The translations under genes and the position numbers were made by a program. From Massilia frigida (GTDB lineage Bacteria > Pseudomonadota > Gammaproteobacteria > Burkholderiales > Burkholderiaceae_D), in NCBI RefSeq assembly GCF_011682175.1, contig NZ_WHJG01000022.1:1-64000 (forward strand): 64,000 nt of DNA, read 5' to 3'. Each line of letters starts with the position of its first letter. Positions within the stretch are counted from its first letter, which is position 1. Of the stretch, positions 35,948-44,903 are shown one piece after another. Under the pieces are notes generated by a model. The model saw only the letters and a program-made list of their open reading frames with translations, did not search any database and was not told where the DNA came from.

Positions 35948-37322
35948 GTGTGGCGCGGCCCGGCTGCTGGTCGACTGGCTTGCCTGGGGCGAAGATCCAG
36001 GACGTGGTGGAAAAGGCCAGGTCCGACCAGCTCATGCCGTTGTCGCGCGACTCGCTGCGCAGCACGGCGCTGACCGTGCAGACGGGCGGCCTGATGTGGC
36101 GCGGGTCGCTGCCGCCGCAGCCCTCCGGTACGACCGGATATTCCAGCGCAAGCACGTTGTTGCGCCGGGTCACTGCGGCAGGCGGTTCGGTTTGCTCGCC
36201 CCAGGTCAGGTCCTGGCCCTTGAGCGACTCGTTGATTTGGCGCGGCAACTCGCCCGGATACCAGATCTTGTCCGGATACGTCAATTGGGTGAAGCGCTTG
36301 CGGTCCCGGTCGAGCATGGTGATGCCGATGTAGGGAACGCCATTCGCAAGGCCGGCGGTCCCGCAGACCTCGTCGAGCTTGGGACGCGGCACATCCGCCA
36401 GGAACCTGAGCCTGGACAGTTCGGGTTCCACGTCGATGGCGGCCCGGCCGGGCGCGGCGACATAGGCAATCGAGACCAGCTGCACGAAAACCGACCTTTC
36501 GCCGCCCCATTCGCGCTTGAGTTCTTCGTCACTCGGCTGCTTGCCGGAGAGAATGAATTCGGAGTGATCGGGCAGGCGGCAACGCATCGTCAGCGGCTTG
36601 CCCTGCGCCAGCACATTGCGCCGGTCGCGGCGTTTGTCTTCGGCGGGCGCAAAGCGTGGCCTGGCGGCGTCCGGCTGGTCCAGCGCCGGTTTGCCGATGG
36701 TGAACAATCTGGACGCGCTGGTGAGAACTGGCGCGCTCCATGTATCCCCCTGGTCGCTCGATTGCATTTGCAGCACGTGCGACAGTGGCGCGCGGTGAAC
36801 ATCGGCATCGGCGTAGTGGCCCCGGTAGCGGCGCGTGAACGCTTCTTCAAGCACCCATGTGCCGCCGAGCTCCACCATGCGGCTGTAGCCGCTATAGTTC
36901 AGGGCCTCGCGCGGGGATTGGCGATTGGCCTGTGTTTCCACCTCTTCATTGTCTGGGCGATGCGCTTGCACGGAGGCGACCTGGCCCCTGGCGATGCTCC
37001 GGTACTGCCCATCGTCGGAGGCGGGGGCATGGACGCTGTTGCCCCTGGCATAAAACCGGGCGCACATTGCTGCTGGCGTAGCCGAGTCGTCGGGCTTGTC
37101 CAGCGATGTCTCGCCCAGCTCGACCGGTGCGCCGCCGCCGGGTGCAAGGTAGCGTGTGTCGTATCGGGAATCGCAGTCCCCACTCACGCCGGCCGGCGCC
37201 TTGCAGTGTGCCTCCATCACAATGCGGCCGCCCTGGGGCAGCACGCATTCCAGGCTGTCGCGGGCAAAGCCGGACCGGGCATGCAGGCCCAGCACCAGCA
37301 CGGTCACAAAGGCGATGTTCAT
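35934..37322 (-). CDS. Exported protein with two Asp-box modules (pair member Y, copy 1)
   Basis: A 462-residue protein, not recognised. MNIAFVTVLVLGLHARSGFA is the signal peptide. The mature chain looks like two tandem copies of one module. Copy 1 begins LECVLPQGGRIVMEAHC and ends with QSSDQGDTWSAP and FTIGKPALDQPDAARP. Copy 2 begins MRCRLPDHSEFILSG and ends with SESRDNGMSWSD and IFAPGKPVDQQPGRA. SxDxGx(T/S)W is the Asp-box/BNR motif. A mid-module Cys (AAMCARF, LDEVCGTAGL) is conserved. The start overlaps the upstream gene as ATGA. Last gene of a four-gene operon. Confidence 0.8.
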   Translation of the reverse strand: MNIAFVTVLVLGLHARSGFARDSLECVLPQGGRIVMEAHCKAPAGVSGDCDSRYDTRYLAPGGGAPVELGETSLDKPDDSATPAAMCARFYARGNSVHAPASDDGQYRSIARGQVASVQAHRPDNEEVETQANRQSPREALNYSGYSRMVELGGTWVLEEAFTRRYRGHYADADVHRAPLSHVLQMQSSDQGDTWSAPVLTSASRLFTIGKPALDQPDAARPRFAPAEDKRRDRRNVLAQGKPLTMRCRLPDHSEFILSGKQPSDEELKREWGGERSVFVQLVSIAYVAAPGRAAIDVEPELSRLRFLADVPRPKLDEVCGTAGLANGVPYIGITMLDRDRKRFTQLTYPDKIWYPGELPRQINESLKGQDLTWGEQTEPPAAVTRRNNVLALEYPVVPEGCGGSDPRHIRPPVCTVSAVLRSESRDNGMSWSDLAFSTTSWIFAPGKPVDQQPGRATLKTE

Positions 37323-38095
37323 TCGGTGCATTTGGTCTGGCATGGCTGCTCGTCGCGGTTGCGGTAATTGCGCAGGCTGCGCGCGGAAGGGTGGGCGATG
37401 CCGGTTTGCCGCGCGAGCGCGATGCCGGTGTCGAAAAAGTAGGGCGCGGTTTCGATGCTGGCCGGCTGCCAGGTGTCGCCCCGGTCGCTTGAGGTCATGC
37501 GCAGCACGGCGCTTACTGGGCATTGCTGGGCGTCGGGTTCGGCGCAGGCGGGAGCGTCGGCCGCGTACAAGGGCAGCTCCTGCACCAGCTTGCCCTGGTG
37601 GATGGCCAGGGCGCTGTTTTTCCCCATCACGCGCAAGCCGCGCTGCGTTAACAGTGCATCGATACGGCGCTGTTCCTGTTTGTCGAGATTGTCCTTGCCG
37701 GTGCGCGCAGGCACCCAGAAGCGTTTTTCTCCCGGCATGCGCAGGGACAGGCCGGTACCCGGCTGGCCCAGGTGGTGGCCCAGGCGGGAGCACAGGACTT
37801 CCAGGTTCGGCCGTTGCTGCAAATTCAGGTATGCCAGGCTGGCGCCCGTGTATGCCAGATTGCCGGTGCCGCGCGCGCGGTAGTACACCTTGAAATCTTG
37901 CTGGTCAGCGCGGTTGGCGCGACGGCGCGTGAGCTCATTCGGAAACGCCCAGTCATGTTGTGCCTGCAGGATGAAAGCGCTGCCGTCGGCCAGTTCGCAT
38001 TCGACGGTTTCGGTGAGCTCGACGGCGCAGGCCTTGCCCATGAAGGCGGCGGCAAGGCAGAAGGAGAGCGTGTGCAGAAAACGGCGATGTCGCAT
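37319..38095 (-). CDS. Exported protein with one Asp-box module (pair member X, copy 1)
   Basis: A 258-residue protein with signal peptide MRHRRFLHTLSFCLAAAFMG and a single copy of the module seen twice in its neighbours: VECELADGSAFILQA at the start, LEVLCSRLG in the middle, and CPVSAVLRMTSSDRGDTWQ then FFDTGIALARQTGIAHPSA at the end. Two more Cys lie at the C-terminus (QPCQTKC). The start at 38095 lies 37 bases after the previous gene. Asp-box motifs mark beta-propeller or BNR-type folds, but one copy alone cannot make a propeller. Function unknown. Confidence 0.8.
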   Translation of the reverse strand: MRHRRFLHTLSFCLAAAFMGKACAVELTETVECELADGSAFILQAQHDWAFPNELTRRRANRADQQDFKVYYRARGTGNLAYTGASLAYLNLQQRPNLEVLCSRLGHHLGQPGTGLSLRMPGEKRFWVPARTGKDNLDKQEQRRIDALLTQRGLRVMGKNSALAIHQGKLVQELPLYAADAPACAEPDAQQCPVSAVLRMTSSDRGDTWQPASIETAPYFFDTGIALARQTGIAHPSARSLRNYRNRDEQPCQTKCTE

Positions 38096-38132
38096 GGAGT
38101 TGCTTCCGGAAAGGTGATGGAGGAGGGCGGGC

Positions 38133-39512
38133 TTAGCGGCGTTGCAGCGTGGCGCGTCCGGGCTGCTGCTCCAGTGGCTTGCCGGGCGTGAAGATCCAGG
38201 ATGCTCTCGAGAAGGCGAGATCGGACCAGCTGGCCCCGTTGTCCTGCGATTCGCTGCGCAGCACGCCGCCAACCGGACAGACGGGAGCCTTGTCGACCCG
38301 GCCAGCGCTGGCGCATTGCCGCGATACGAGCGGGTATTCCAGCCCGATCAGCTTGCCGCGACGGCTGAGCGCAACGTTGTAGCCCATAATCAGGTCCTGA
38401 CGCATCAGCAATTCGCCGAGCTGGCGCGGCGGGTGGCTCGGAAACCAGATCTTGTCCGGATACGCGAATCGGGTGAAGCGCTTGCCATCCTGGTCGAGCA
38501 TGGTGATGCCGATGTAGGGAACGCCGTTGGCCAGGCCGGCGCTGTTGCAGACCTGATCCTGCAGGGGACCTGCGGCGCTCGTCGGCAAGCCCGTGAGCAT
38601 GGCCATGTCGCCATCGACGTCGATGGCGGCCCGGCCCGGCGCGCCGACATAGCTGATCGAGACGAGCGGCACGAAGGGCGGCAGTTCGCCGGCGGATTGA
38701 CGCTGGAGGTCTTCCTCGTTCGGCAGCATGCCGGAAAGCACAAACTCGGATTGATCGGGCAGGCGGCAACGCAGTACCAGTTGCTTGCCCCGTGCCATCA
38801 GCGCGCGCCGTTCCAGGCGCTTGTCGGCGATGCTGACGGCGCCGGGCCTGGCGGCGTCCGGCTGGTCCAGTGCCGAGGTGCCGATGGTGAACAAGCGGGA
38901 CGCGCTGGTGATGAGCGGCGCGCTCCAGCTCTTGCCCTGGTCGGTGGACAGCGTTTGCGACACCTGCGAGACCGGCTGCCGGTAAAAATTGGCATCGGCA
39001 TAGTGGCCCCAGTGCCAGCGCGTCAGCGCTTCTTCGAGCACCCAGGTGCTGCCTTGCACCGCCATGCGCGTATAGCCGGGATCGCTCAGCGCGTGGCGCG
39101 CCGATTCGCGGTTGGCCTCGGCTTCGACGGCTTTATCGTAACGGGGCTTGGCGGTAATCGTTGCGACTTGTCCCTTGGCGAGCATCCGGAAATGCTCCGA
39201 GTCGGTGCCGGGCGCATGCACGGTGTCACCCTTGACATAAAAATGGGCGCACATCTCGGCCGGCGTGCCGGAGTCGTCGGTGCGGCGCAGCGAGGTGATG
39301 CCCAGATCGACCTGCGCGGCGCCGTCCGGTCCCAGGTAGCGCGTGGCGTAGCGCGTATCGCAGGTTTCCGGACGATTGCCGTAGGGGGCTTCGCAGCTGC
39401 CCTCCATCACGATCCGGCCGCCCTGGGGCAGCAGGCATTCCAGGCGGTCCTGGGCAAAGCCGGACTGGGCGTGCAGGCTCAGCACCATTGCGGTCACCAG
39501 CGTAGTTTTCAT
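38133..39512 (-). CDS. Exported protein with two Asp-box modules (pair member Y, copy 2)
   Basis: A 459-residue paralogue of the 35934 gene product. Signal peptide MKTTLVTAMVLSLHAQSGFA; module 1 from LECLLPQGGRIVMEGSC to LSTDQGKSWSAP and FTIGTSALDQPDAARP; module 2 from LRCRLPDQSEFVLSG to SESQDNGASWSD and IFTPGKPLEQQPGRATL. The start at 39512 overlaps the upstream stop as ATGA; three in-frame ATGs lie close together and the signal-peptide start is the best. Confidence 0.8.
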   Translation of the reverse strand: MKTTLVTAMVLSLHAQSGFAQDRLECLLPQGGRIVMEGSCEAPYGNRPETCDTRYATRYLGPDGAAQVDLGITSLRRTDDSGTPAEMCAHFYVKGDTVHAPGTDSEHFRMLAKGQVATITAKPRYDKAVEAEANRESARHALSDPGYTRMAVQGSTWVLEEALTRWHWGHYADANFYRQPVSQVSQTLSTDQGKSWSAPLITSASRLFTIGTSALDQPDAARPGAVSIADKRLERRALMARGKQLVLRCRLPDQSEFVLSGMLPNEEDLQRQSAGELPPFVPLVSISYVGAPGRAAIDVDGDMAMLTGLPTSAAGPLQDQVCNSAGLANGVPYIGITMLDQDGKRFTRFAYPDKIWFPSHPPRQLGELLMRQDLIMGYNVALSRRGKLIGLEYPLVSRQCASAGRVDKAPVCPVGGVLRSESQDNGASWSDLAFSRASWIFTPGKPLEQQPGRATLQRR

Positions 39513-40306
39513 TCGGTGCATTCCTTCGGACATGGCTGCTCAAGCGGTTTGGCGCCGTTCTCGTCGCGGTGACGGTAATTGCGCAGGCTGCGCGCGGAAG
39601 GGTGGGCCACGCCGGCTTGCCGCGCGAGCGCCATGCCGGTCTTGAAGAAATAGGGCGCCGTTTCGATGCTGGCCGGCTGCCAGGTTTCGCCACGATCGCT
39701 TGAGGTCGTGCGCAGCACGGCGCTCACCGGGCACTGCTGGCCGTTGCGTTCGGCGCAGGCCGGCGCCTTGGCCGCGTACAAGGGCAGTTCCCGCACCAGC
39801 TTGCCCTGGCGGATGGCCATGGCGCTGTTTTCATCCATCACGTGCAAGCCGCGCTGCTTCAACTGCGCATCGACGCGCTGCTGTTGAACCTCGTCGCGCT
39901 TGCCTATGACGCGGGGCGCCGGTACCCAGAAGCGTTTTTCTCCCGGCATGCGCAGGGAAGCACCGGTGCCCGGCTGGCCTTCGTACAGGCCCAGGCGGGC
40001 GCACAGGACTTCCATATTGGCGCCTTGCTCCAGATGCTGATGTTCCATTTTCGCGCCCGCGTCCACCAGTTCTGCGGCGCCGCGCGCGCGGTAGTACACC
40101 TTGAAGTCATCCTGGTCCTCGCGCGCGTTGGCATGGCGCGCGAACACCGCCAGCGGGATCCAGCTATGTTTGGCCTGGAGGACGAAGGCGCTGCCATCGG
40201 CCAGCTCGCATTCGACGGTTTCGGTGCGCTCGACGGCACTGGCGTTCCCCATGAACGCAACGGCAAGGCAGAAGGGGAGCGTGTTCGCAAAACGGCGATA
40301 TCCCAT
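39509..40306 (-). CDS. Exported protein with one Asp-box module (pair member X, copy 2)
   Basis: A 265-residue paralogue of the 37319 gene product and first gene of the four-gene operon. Signal peptide MGYRRFANTLPFCLAVAFMG; module landmarks VECELADGSAFVLQA, MEVLCARLG, CPVSAVLRTTSSDRGETWQ and FFKTGMALARQAGVAHPSA; C-terminal Cys pair (QPCPKEC). The 40307-40514 gap upstream is AT-rich (around 40380-40440) and probably holds the operon promoter, but I cannot assign boxes with confidence. Confidence 0.8.
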   Translation of the reverse strand: MGYRRFANTLPFCLAVAFMGNASAVERTETVECELADGSAFVLQAKHSWIPLAVFARHANAREDQDDFKVYYRARGAAELVDAGAKMEHQHLEQGANMEVLCARLGLYEGQPGTGASLRMPGEKRFWVPAPRVIGKRDEVQQQRVDAQLKQRGLHVMDENSAMAIRQGKLVRELPLYAAKAPACAERNGQQCPVSAVLRTTSSDRGETWQPASIETAPYFFKTGMALARQAGVAHPSARSLRNYRHRDENGAKPLEQPCPKECTE

Positions 40307-40514
40307 GAAGTGCTTCCTGAGAGGTGGTAAGGGCAGGTACTGGTGCTGGATCCGGGCGTGATGTTAACACGCGCGCGCCGATGAATAAAATATTAATGTT
40401 GATTATTTGAAATTTTCTGAAGCGAAGTTGAATCCGAAATCATGCAGCCGCCGATGAAGGAATGCGCCGCGATTTTGTCTATGCGCCTCTCGCTTTTTCA
40501 CGACAGGCCTGCCC

Positions 40515-41600
40515 ATGCACGACTACCGACTCGTACGCCATCCTTTGAGCGCCTTGCTGCTGGGCGCCGCGGCCGTGGTCCACGCCGGCGAGCCGCTGCA
40601 AGCCTTGCCGCACGTGGTGGTGGCCGCCTCGCGCATGAGCCAGTTGGGGGGGCGATTCCGCCAATGCCGGCGTGCTCACCCAGCAGCAACTGGCGGCGCG
40701 CTCGGCGTACCGTCCCGGCGAACTGCTGGAAGCGACGCCCGGCCTGATCGTCAGCCAGCACAGCGGCGAAGGCAAGGCCAAGCAGTTTTACCTGCGCGGC
40801 TTTAACCTCGACCATGGCACCGGCCTGCGCACCACGGTCGACGGCATGCTGGTCAACCAGCGCAGCCACGCCCACGGCCAGGGCTGGACCGACCTGAACT
40901 TCCTGATTCCCGAACTGGCCAACCGGCTCGACTACCGCACGGGGCCGTACTACGCCGACGAAGGCGACTTCGCCGCCGCCGGCGCGCTGGCGGTGCGCTA
41001 CGCCGACACGCTGCCGGAAGGCATCGCCAGCCTGGGCTTGGGCCAGAATGGCTACCGGCGCGCGCTGCTGGCCGATTCGCCCGTGCTCGGCAAGGGCAAG
41101 CTGCTGTAGGCGCTCGAATCGTTCCATCACGATGGGCCGTTTACGCGCGGCGACGATTACAACAAGCTCAACGGCGTGCTGCGGTTCAGCCAGGGCGACG
41201 CCGCCACCCGTTTCGACCTCACGGCCATGGCTTACCGGGGGCGCTGGAACGCCAGCGACCAGATTCCCCGGCGCGCGTGGCCTCGCTGGCGCTGGCGCTC
41301 GACAAGCTGGGGCCGTGGTCCGGGGCGTTGCAGCTGCGTTATGTCGGCCCGCGTCCGTTGATCGAAGACAACAGTGTGCGCTCGCAGCCGGCCACGACCC
41401 TGAACGGGCGCATCGGCTACAAGCGGGGCAAGCGCCTCAAGCTCGAACTGGAAGGCTTCAACCTGGCCAAGCGGCGCAGTTCGGCGATCGATTATTTCTA
41501 CGCATCGCGCCTGCAAGGCGAGCCCGGGGCGGTCGAGGACATCCATTTCCACCCGACCGAAGCGCGCTCGTTCCGGCTGACGCTGAGTTCCTCATTTTGA
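40515..41600 (+). pseudogene. Degraded TonB-dependent outer-membrane receptor
   Basis: The reading frame begins MHDYRLVRHPLSALLLGAAA (signal peptide) and shifts at a run of seven G around 40647-40653. The next frame continues with a plug domain: PGELLEATPGLIVSQHSGEG, FYLRGFNLDHGTGLRT and VNQRSHAHGQGW. An in-frame TAG stands at 41107-41109, after which the same frame reads ESFHHDGPFTRGDDYNKLNG. Near 41270 most of the beta-barrel is missing and a shifted frame picks up the barrel end (NGRIGYKRGKRLKLELEGFN .. FRLTLSSSF). About 360 residues remain of a usual 650-800. Several independent lesions argue against a simple sequencing error. Confidence 0.85.
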
Positions 41601-41708
41601 GGCGTGCGCAGCAACAAGACTGATAGACTGTGATGAACATGCCTTACAGAACAGGAAGAATCTATCAATCAACATCCCAACCGCGCGCATGCCGACGCAC
41701 TGAGCGCG

Positions 41709-42251
41709 TTGCGCATCGCCACGGCCGACCGTCATGCCGTGCTCGACGCCGGCATGCCGCTGGCCCAGCCGGACGCCGGCTTGCAGCACTACAGCGACCA
41801 TTTGCACATGCTGCGCCGCTGGTTGTCTCCCCTGGAAGCCTGGCTGGCGCCTTACAGCGATGGTCCGCAAGGCGAGGCCAGCTTGCCGGCGGTGGCGCGG
41901 GTTGCGCTGATCGATGCCGATCTGGCCGATCCGGCGCTGGGCGGGGTGCGTGCCGATCCGCGCCCTGACGACGACACCGTGTGGCCGAGTGCCGCCAGCG
42001 CGGCGTACCGCTGGGGCGTGACGTATGTGATCGAAGGCTCGCAACTGGGCGGGGCGGTGCTGTATCAGCGCCTGGCGGGGCCGCTGGCGCCGCATCCGCT
42101 GCGTTATCTGCGCAGTGGGGCGCAGGGGCCGGGTCCGCGCTGGCGCAGCTTCATGCTGGCGCTGCGGGAGGGCGTGAAAAGCGAAGGGGAGATTGCCGAG
42201 GCGTGCAGAGGGGCTTGCGATGCGTTCGACCGGATTTTGGCGATGAGGTAG
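41709..42251 (+). CDS. Biliverdin-producing heme oxygenase (start uncertain)
   Basis: A cytoplasmic all-helical enzyme that opens heme to biliverdin, iron and CO. Seen: LRIATADRHAVLDA with the proximal heme-ligand His, and YVIEGSQLGGAVLYQRL, the distal-helix signature. No ATG lies in frame; the annotated start is TTG 41709 (180 residues). The frame extends upstream as TEQEESINQHPNRAHADALS to a point just after ATG 41639, which is out of frame by one base, so a single inserted C near 41642 would explain the missing start. It stands next to a broken TonB receptor, suggesting a former heme-uptake locus. Confidence 0.78.
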   Translation: MRIATADRHAVLDAGMPLAQPDAGLQHYSDHLHMLRRWLSPLEAWLAPYSDGPQGEASLPAVARVALIDADLADPALGGVRADPRPDDDTVWPSAASAAYRWGVTYVIEGSQLGGAVLYQRLAGPLAPHPLRYLRSGAQGPGPRWRSFMLALREGVKSEGEIAEACRGACDAFDRILAMR

Positions 42252-42260
42252 GGGCAGTAT

Positions 42261-42300
42261 CGTCATTCCCGCAGCAAGGCGGCACTCGGCGGGAATGACG
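42261..42300. terminator. 12-bp inverted repeat between convergent genes
   Basis: CGTCATTCCCGC (42261-42272) and GCGGGAATGACG (42289-42300) are perfect inverse copies with a 16-base loop, between the heme oxygenase stop and the convergent spoT stop. Likely a bidirectional terminator or a single REP-like element related to those at 45644, 49506 and 53660. Confidence 0.5.
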
Positions 42301-42340
42301 GTTTGGGGGATAGCGAAAAGGTCAGCGCAAACGAAGCAAA

Positions 42341-44590
42341 CTAATTGCGCTCGCGTTCCACCCTGGTTACGCCCACCACGCGCCGCAGATTCCTGATCAG
42401 ATGCGCCAGATGCACGCGGTCCTTGATCTGGATCGTAAACCGCAGCTGCGTCATGACGTGTTCTTCATCCTCGTCCATGCCCACATACGAAATGTTCGCA
42501 TCCGATTCGCCAATCTCGGCCGCCACGCGCGCCAGGATGCCTTTTTCATTATTGATCAGCAGCCTGATCCGGCAGTCAAAGCGGCGGTTCAATTCCCCGC
42601 CCCACTGCACGGCGATCCAGCGATCCGGTTCCTTGCCGCGCAGCCGCTTGGCGCCGACGCAATCGCTGGTATGCACGATCAAGCCCTGGTCGCGCCGCAG
42701 TTGCCCAATGATCTGGTCGCCCGGAATCGGCAGACAGCATGGCGCCAACTGCACCGACACGCCTTCGCTGCCATAAATCGTGACCGGATCGAGTTCGCCC
42801 GGCGTCGCATTCGGATTGGCCGGCAGGCTCACCAGATCGTCATCGACCAGGCCGAAAATATGCCGCGCCACCAGCGCCGCCATGCGCTTGCCGATGCCGA
42901 TGTCCGCATACAGCTCATCCATCGACTTGGCCGACGATTCATTGAGCAGCTTCTCGACCGTGGGCTCGGGTAAATCCGGCTGGATATTCAGTGCCGTCAA
43001 TGCTTGCGCCAGCAACTCGCGTCCCAGCTCGACCGATTCGTTCAGGTTGATGGTGCGCAAATGGTGGCGGATCGCCGAACGTGCCTTGCCGGTGCGTACG
43101 AACGCCAGCCACGTCGGGCTCGGCCGCGAATCCGGATTGGTAACGATCTCGACAATGTCGCCATTGCGCAGCTCGGTGCGCAGCGATGCCGCTTCGTTGT
43201 TGATCTTGACCGATACCGTATGGTCGCCGATGCCGGTGTGAATCGTGTACGCGAAATCGAGCGCCGTGGCGCCACGCGGCAGGGCGATGATCTTCGACTT
43301 GGGGGTGAACACGTACACCGAGTCGGGGAACAGGTCGACCTTGACGTGCTCCAAAAACTCGGCCGAGTCGCCGGTCTGCTGCTGGATGTCGAGCAGCGAC
43401 TGCAACCAGGCGTGGGTCTTTTGCTGCAAGTCCGACAGGTTCGACTCGCCATTCTTGTACAGCCAGTGCGCAGCCACGCCGGACTCGGCGGTGCGGTGCA
43501 TTTCCTGGGTGCGGATCTGGAACTCGACCGGCGTGCCGTACGGGCCGATCAGGGTCGTGTGCAGCGACTGGTAGCCGTTGAGCTTGCGAATCGCGATGTA
43601 ATCCTTGAACTTGCCCGGCATCGGCTTGTACAGGCCGTGCAGGGTCCCCAGCGCCACGTAGCAATTGGCGAAGCTGTCGACCACGACCCGGAAGCCGTAC
43701 ACATCGAGCACCTGCGAGAACGACAGATGCTTGCTGCGCATCTTTTTATAGATGCCGTACAGGGTTTTTTCGCGCCCGTAGACTTCGGCCGGCAGCTCGG
43801 CGATGGCGAGCGTGTTCTTGACCGATTCGAGGATCTTCTTGACCACTTCGCGGCGGTTGCCGCGCGCCGCCTTGACGGCCTTGGACAGGGTGCGGTAACG
43901 CACCGGATACAGGTGCGAAAACGCCAGGTCCTGCAATTCGCGGTAAATATTGTTCAGGCCCAGGCGGTGCGCGATCGGCACGTACACTTCCATGGTTTCG
44001 GATGCGATGCGGCGCTTCTTGGCCGGCGTCATGTGCTCCAAGGTGCGCATATTGTGCAGGCGGTCGGCCAGCTTGATGAGAATGACGCGCACGTCCGACG
44101 CCATGGCCAGCAGCATCTTGCGGAAGTTTTCCGCCTGCGCTTCGATCAGGGTCTGGAATTCGATTTTTTCGAGCTTCGACAGGCCGTCGACGAGGCTGGC
44201 GACGGGGGCGCCGAAGCGCTCGATCAGCTCATCCTTCTTGACATCCTGGTCTTCCATCACATCGTGCAGCAGCGCGGCCATGATGGCCTGGGCGTCGAGC
44301 TTCCAGTCGGCGCAGATTTCAGCCACGGCGATGGGATGGGAAATATACGGTTCGCCCGACTTGCGGACTTGTCCAAGGTGCATCTCGTCGGAAAAACGAT
44401 ACGCTTCCTTGACCTTCTTGAGTTCGGAGGGAGTGAGGTACTCGGTCAGCTTGGCCGACAGCTGGGAGACCGATGCCACGCCCGGTGCGGGAGCGGCAGG
44501 GACTGCGGCCTCTTGCGCCTTGGTGGCGGCGCGCGAAGACCGGGTCTTGGGTGTGCCTGAGAGTGTCGTATCCGGAGGAGTCAGATTCAT
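42341..44590 (-). CDS. spoT: Bifunctional (p)ppGpp synthetase/hydrolase SpoT
   Basis: A 749-residue stringent-response enzyme. Order: HD hydrolase domain with ISHPIAVAEI, LLHDVMED and KLADRLHNMRTL (all intact, so hydrolysis is expected); synthetase domain with FKDYIAIRKLNGYQSLHTTL; TGS domain (VYVFTPKSKIIALPRGATAL); helical/zinc-finger region (PCCLPIPGDQIIG); and a C-terminal ACT domain. Start at ATG 44590; a TTG four codons upstream is less likely. It lies 77 bases after rpoZ, in the common gmk-rpoZ-spoT order. Confidence 0.96.
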   Translation of the reverse strand: MNLTPPDTTLSGTPKTRSSRAATKAQEAAVPAAPAPGVASVSQLSAKLTEYLTPSELKKVKEAYRFSDEMHLGQVRKSGEPYISHPIAVAEICADWKLDAQAIMAALLHDVMEDQDVKKDELIERFGAPVASLVDGLSKLEKIEFQTLIEAQAENFRKMLLAMASDVRVILIKLADRLHNMRTLEHMTPAKKRRIASETMEVYVPIAHRLGLNNIYRELQDLAFSHLYPVRYRTLSKAVKAARGNRREVVKKILESVKNTLAIAELPAEVYGREKTLYGIYKKMRSKHLSFSQVLDVYGFRVVVDSFANCYVALGTLHGLYKPMPGKFKDYIAIRKLNGYQSLHTTLIGPYGTPVEFQIRTQEMHRTAESGVAAHWLYKNGESNLSDLQQKTHAWLQSLLDIQQQTGDSAEFLEHVKVDLFPDSVYVFTPKSKIIALPRGATALDFAYTIHTGIGDHTVSVKINNEAASLRTELRNGDIVEIVTNPDSRPSPTWLAFVRTGKARSAIRHHLRTINLNESVELGRELLAQALTALNIQPDLPEPTVEKLLNESSAKSMDELYADIGIGKRMAALVARHIFGLVDDDLVSLPANPNATPGELDPVTIYGSEGVSVQLAPCCLPIPGDQIIGQLRRDQGLIVHTSDCVGAKRLRGKEPDRWIAVQWGGELNRRFDCRIRLLINNEKGILARVAAEIGESDANISYVGMDEDEEHVMTQLRFTIQIKDRVHLAHLIRNLRRVVGVTRVERERN

Positions 44591-44667
44591 ACGCAAAGTC
44601 AATCAGCCGAAATGTGAAAAAAGAAAATCAGGATGGCTTGTTGACACCGTTCGGGCACGAAAAACAC

Positions 44668-44871
44668 TTACATCGGAACCTTTTTCAGCATCTCGATACC
44701 GACCTTGCCGGCTGCGATTTCACGCAGGGCGACGACGGTTGGCTTGTCTTTGGCTTCCACCTTCGGAGTGTGGCCTTGCAACAACTGACGCGCGCGATAG
44801 GTCGCGGCCAGGGTCAGCTGAAAGCGGTTAGGGATGTGCTTCAAGCAATCTTCAATGGTAATGCGGGCCAT
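44668..44871 (-). CDS. rpoZ: RNA polymerase omega subunit
   Basis: A 67-residue protein starting [20 protein letters not shown] and containing YRARQLLQG and [16 protein letters not shown], which are diagnostic for omega. Shorter than the 91 residues of E. coli but usual for this group. It assists assembly of the beta-prime subunit and, with ppGpp, forms one effector site. It lies 32 bases after gmk. Confidence 0.97.
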   Translation of the reverse strand: MARITIEDCLKHIPNRFQLTLAATYRARQLLQGHTPKVEAKDKPTVVALREIAAGKVGIEMLKKVPM

Positions 44872-44903
44872 GTAATTTCCTCAATATGACGGTGTGTGCC
44901 GTG

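Noticed and set aside
41630-41968. An ATG-started frame (MNMPYRTGRIYQ..) overlapping the heme oxygenase start
   Set aside because: The product becomes Arg-rich nonsense after a few residues, and the heme-oxygenase motifs lie in the other frame.
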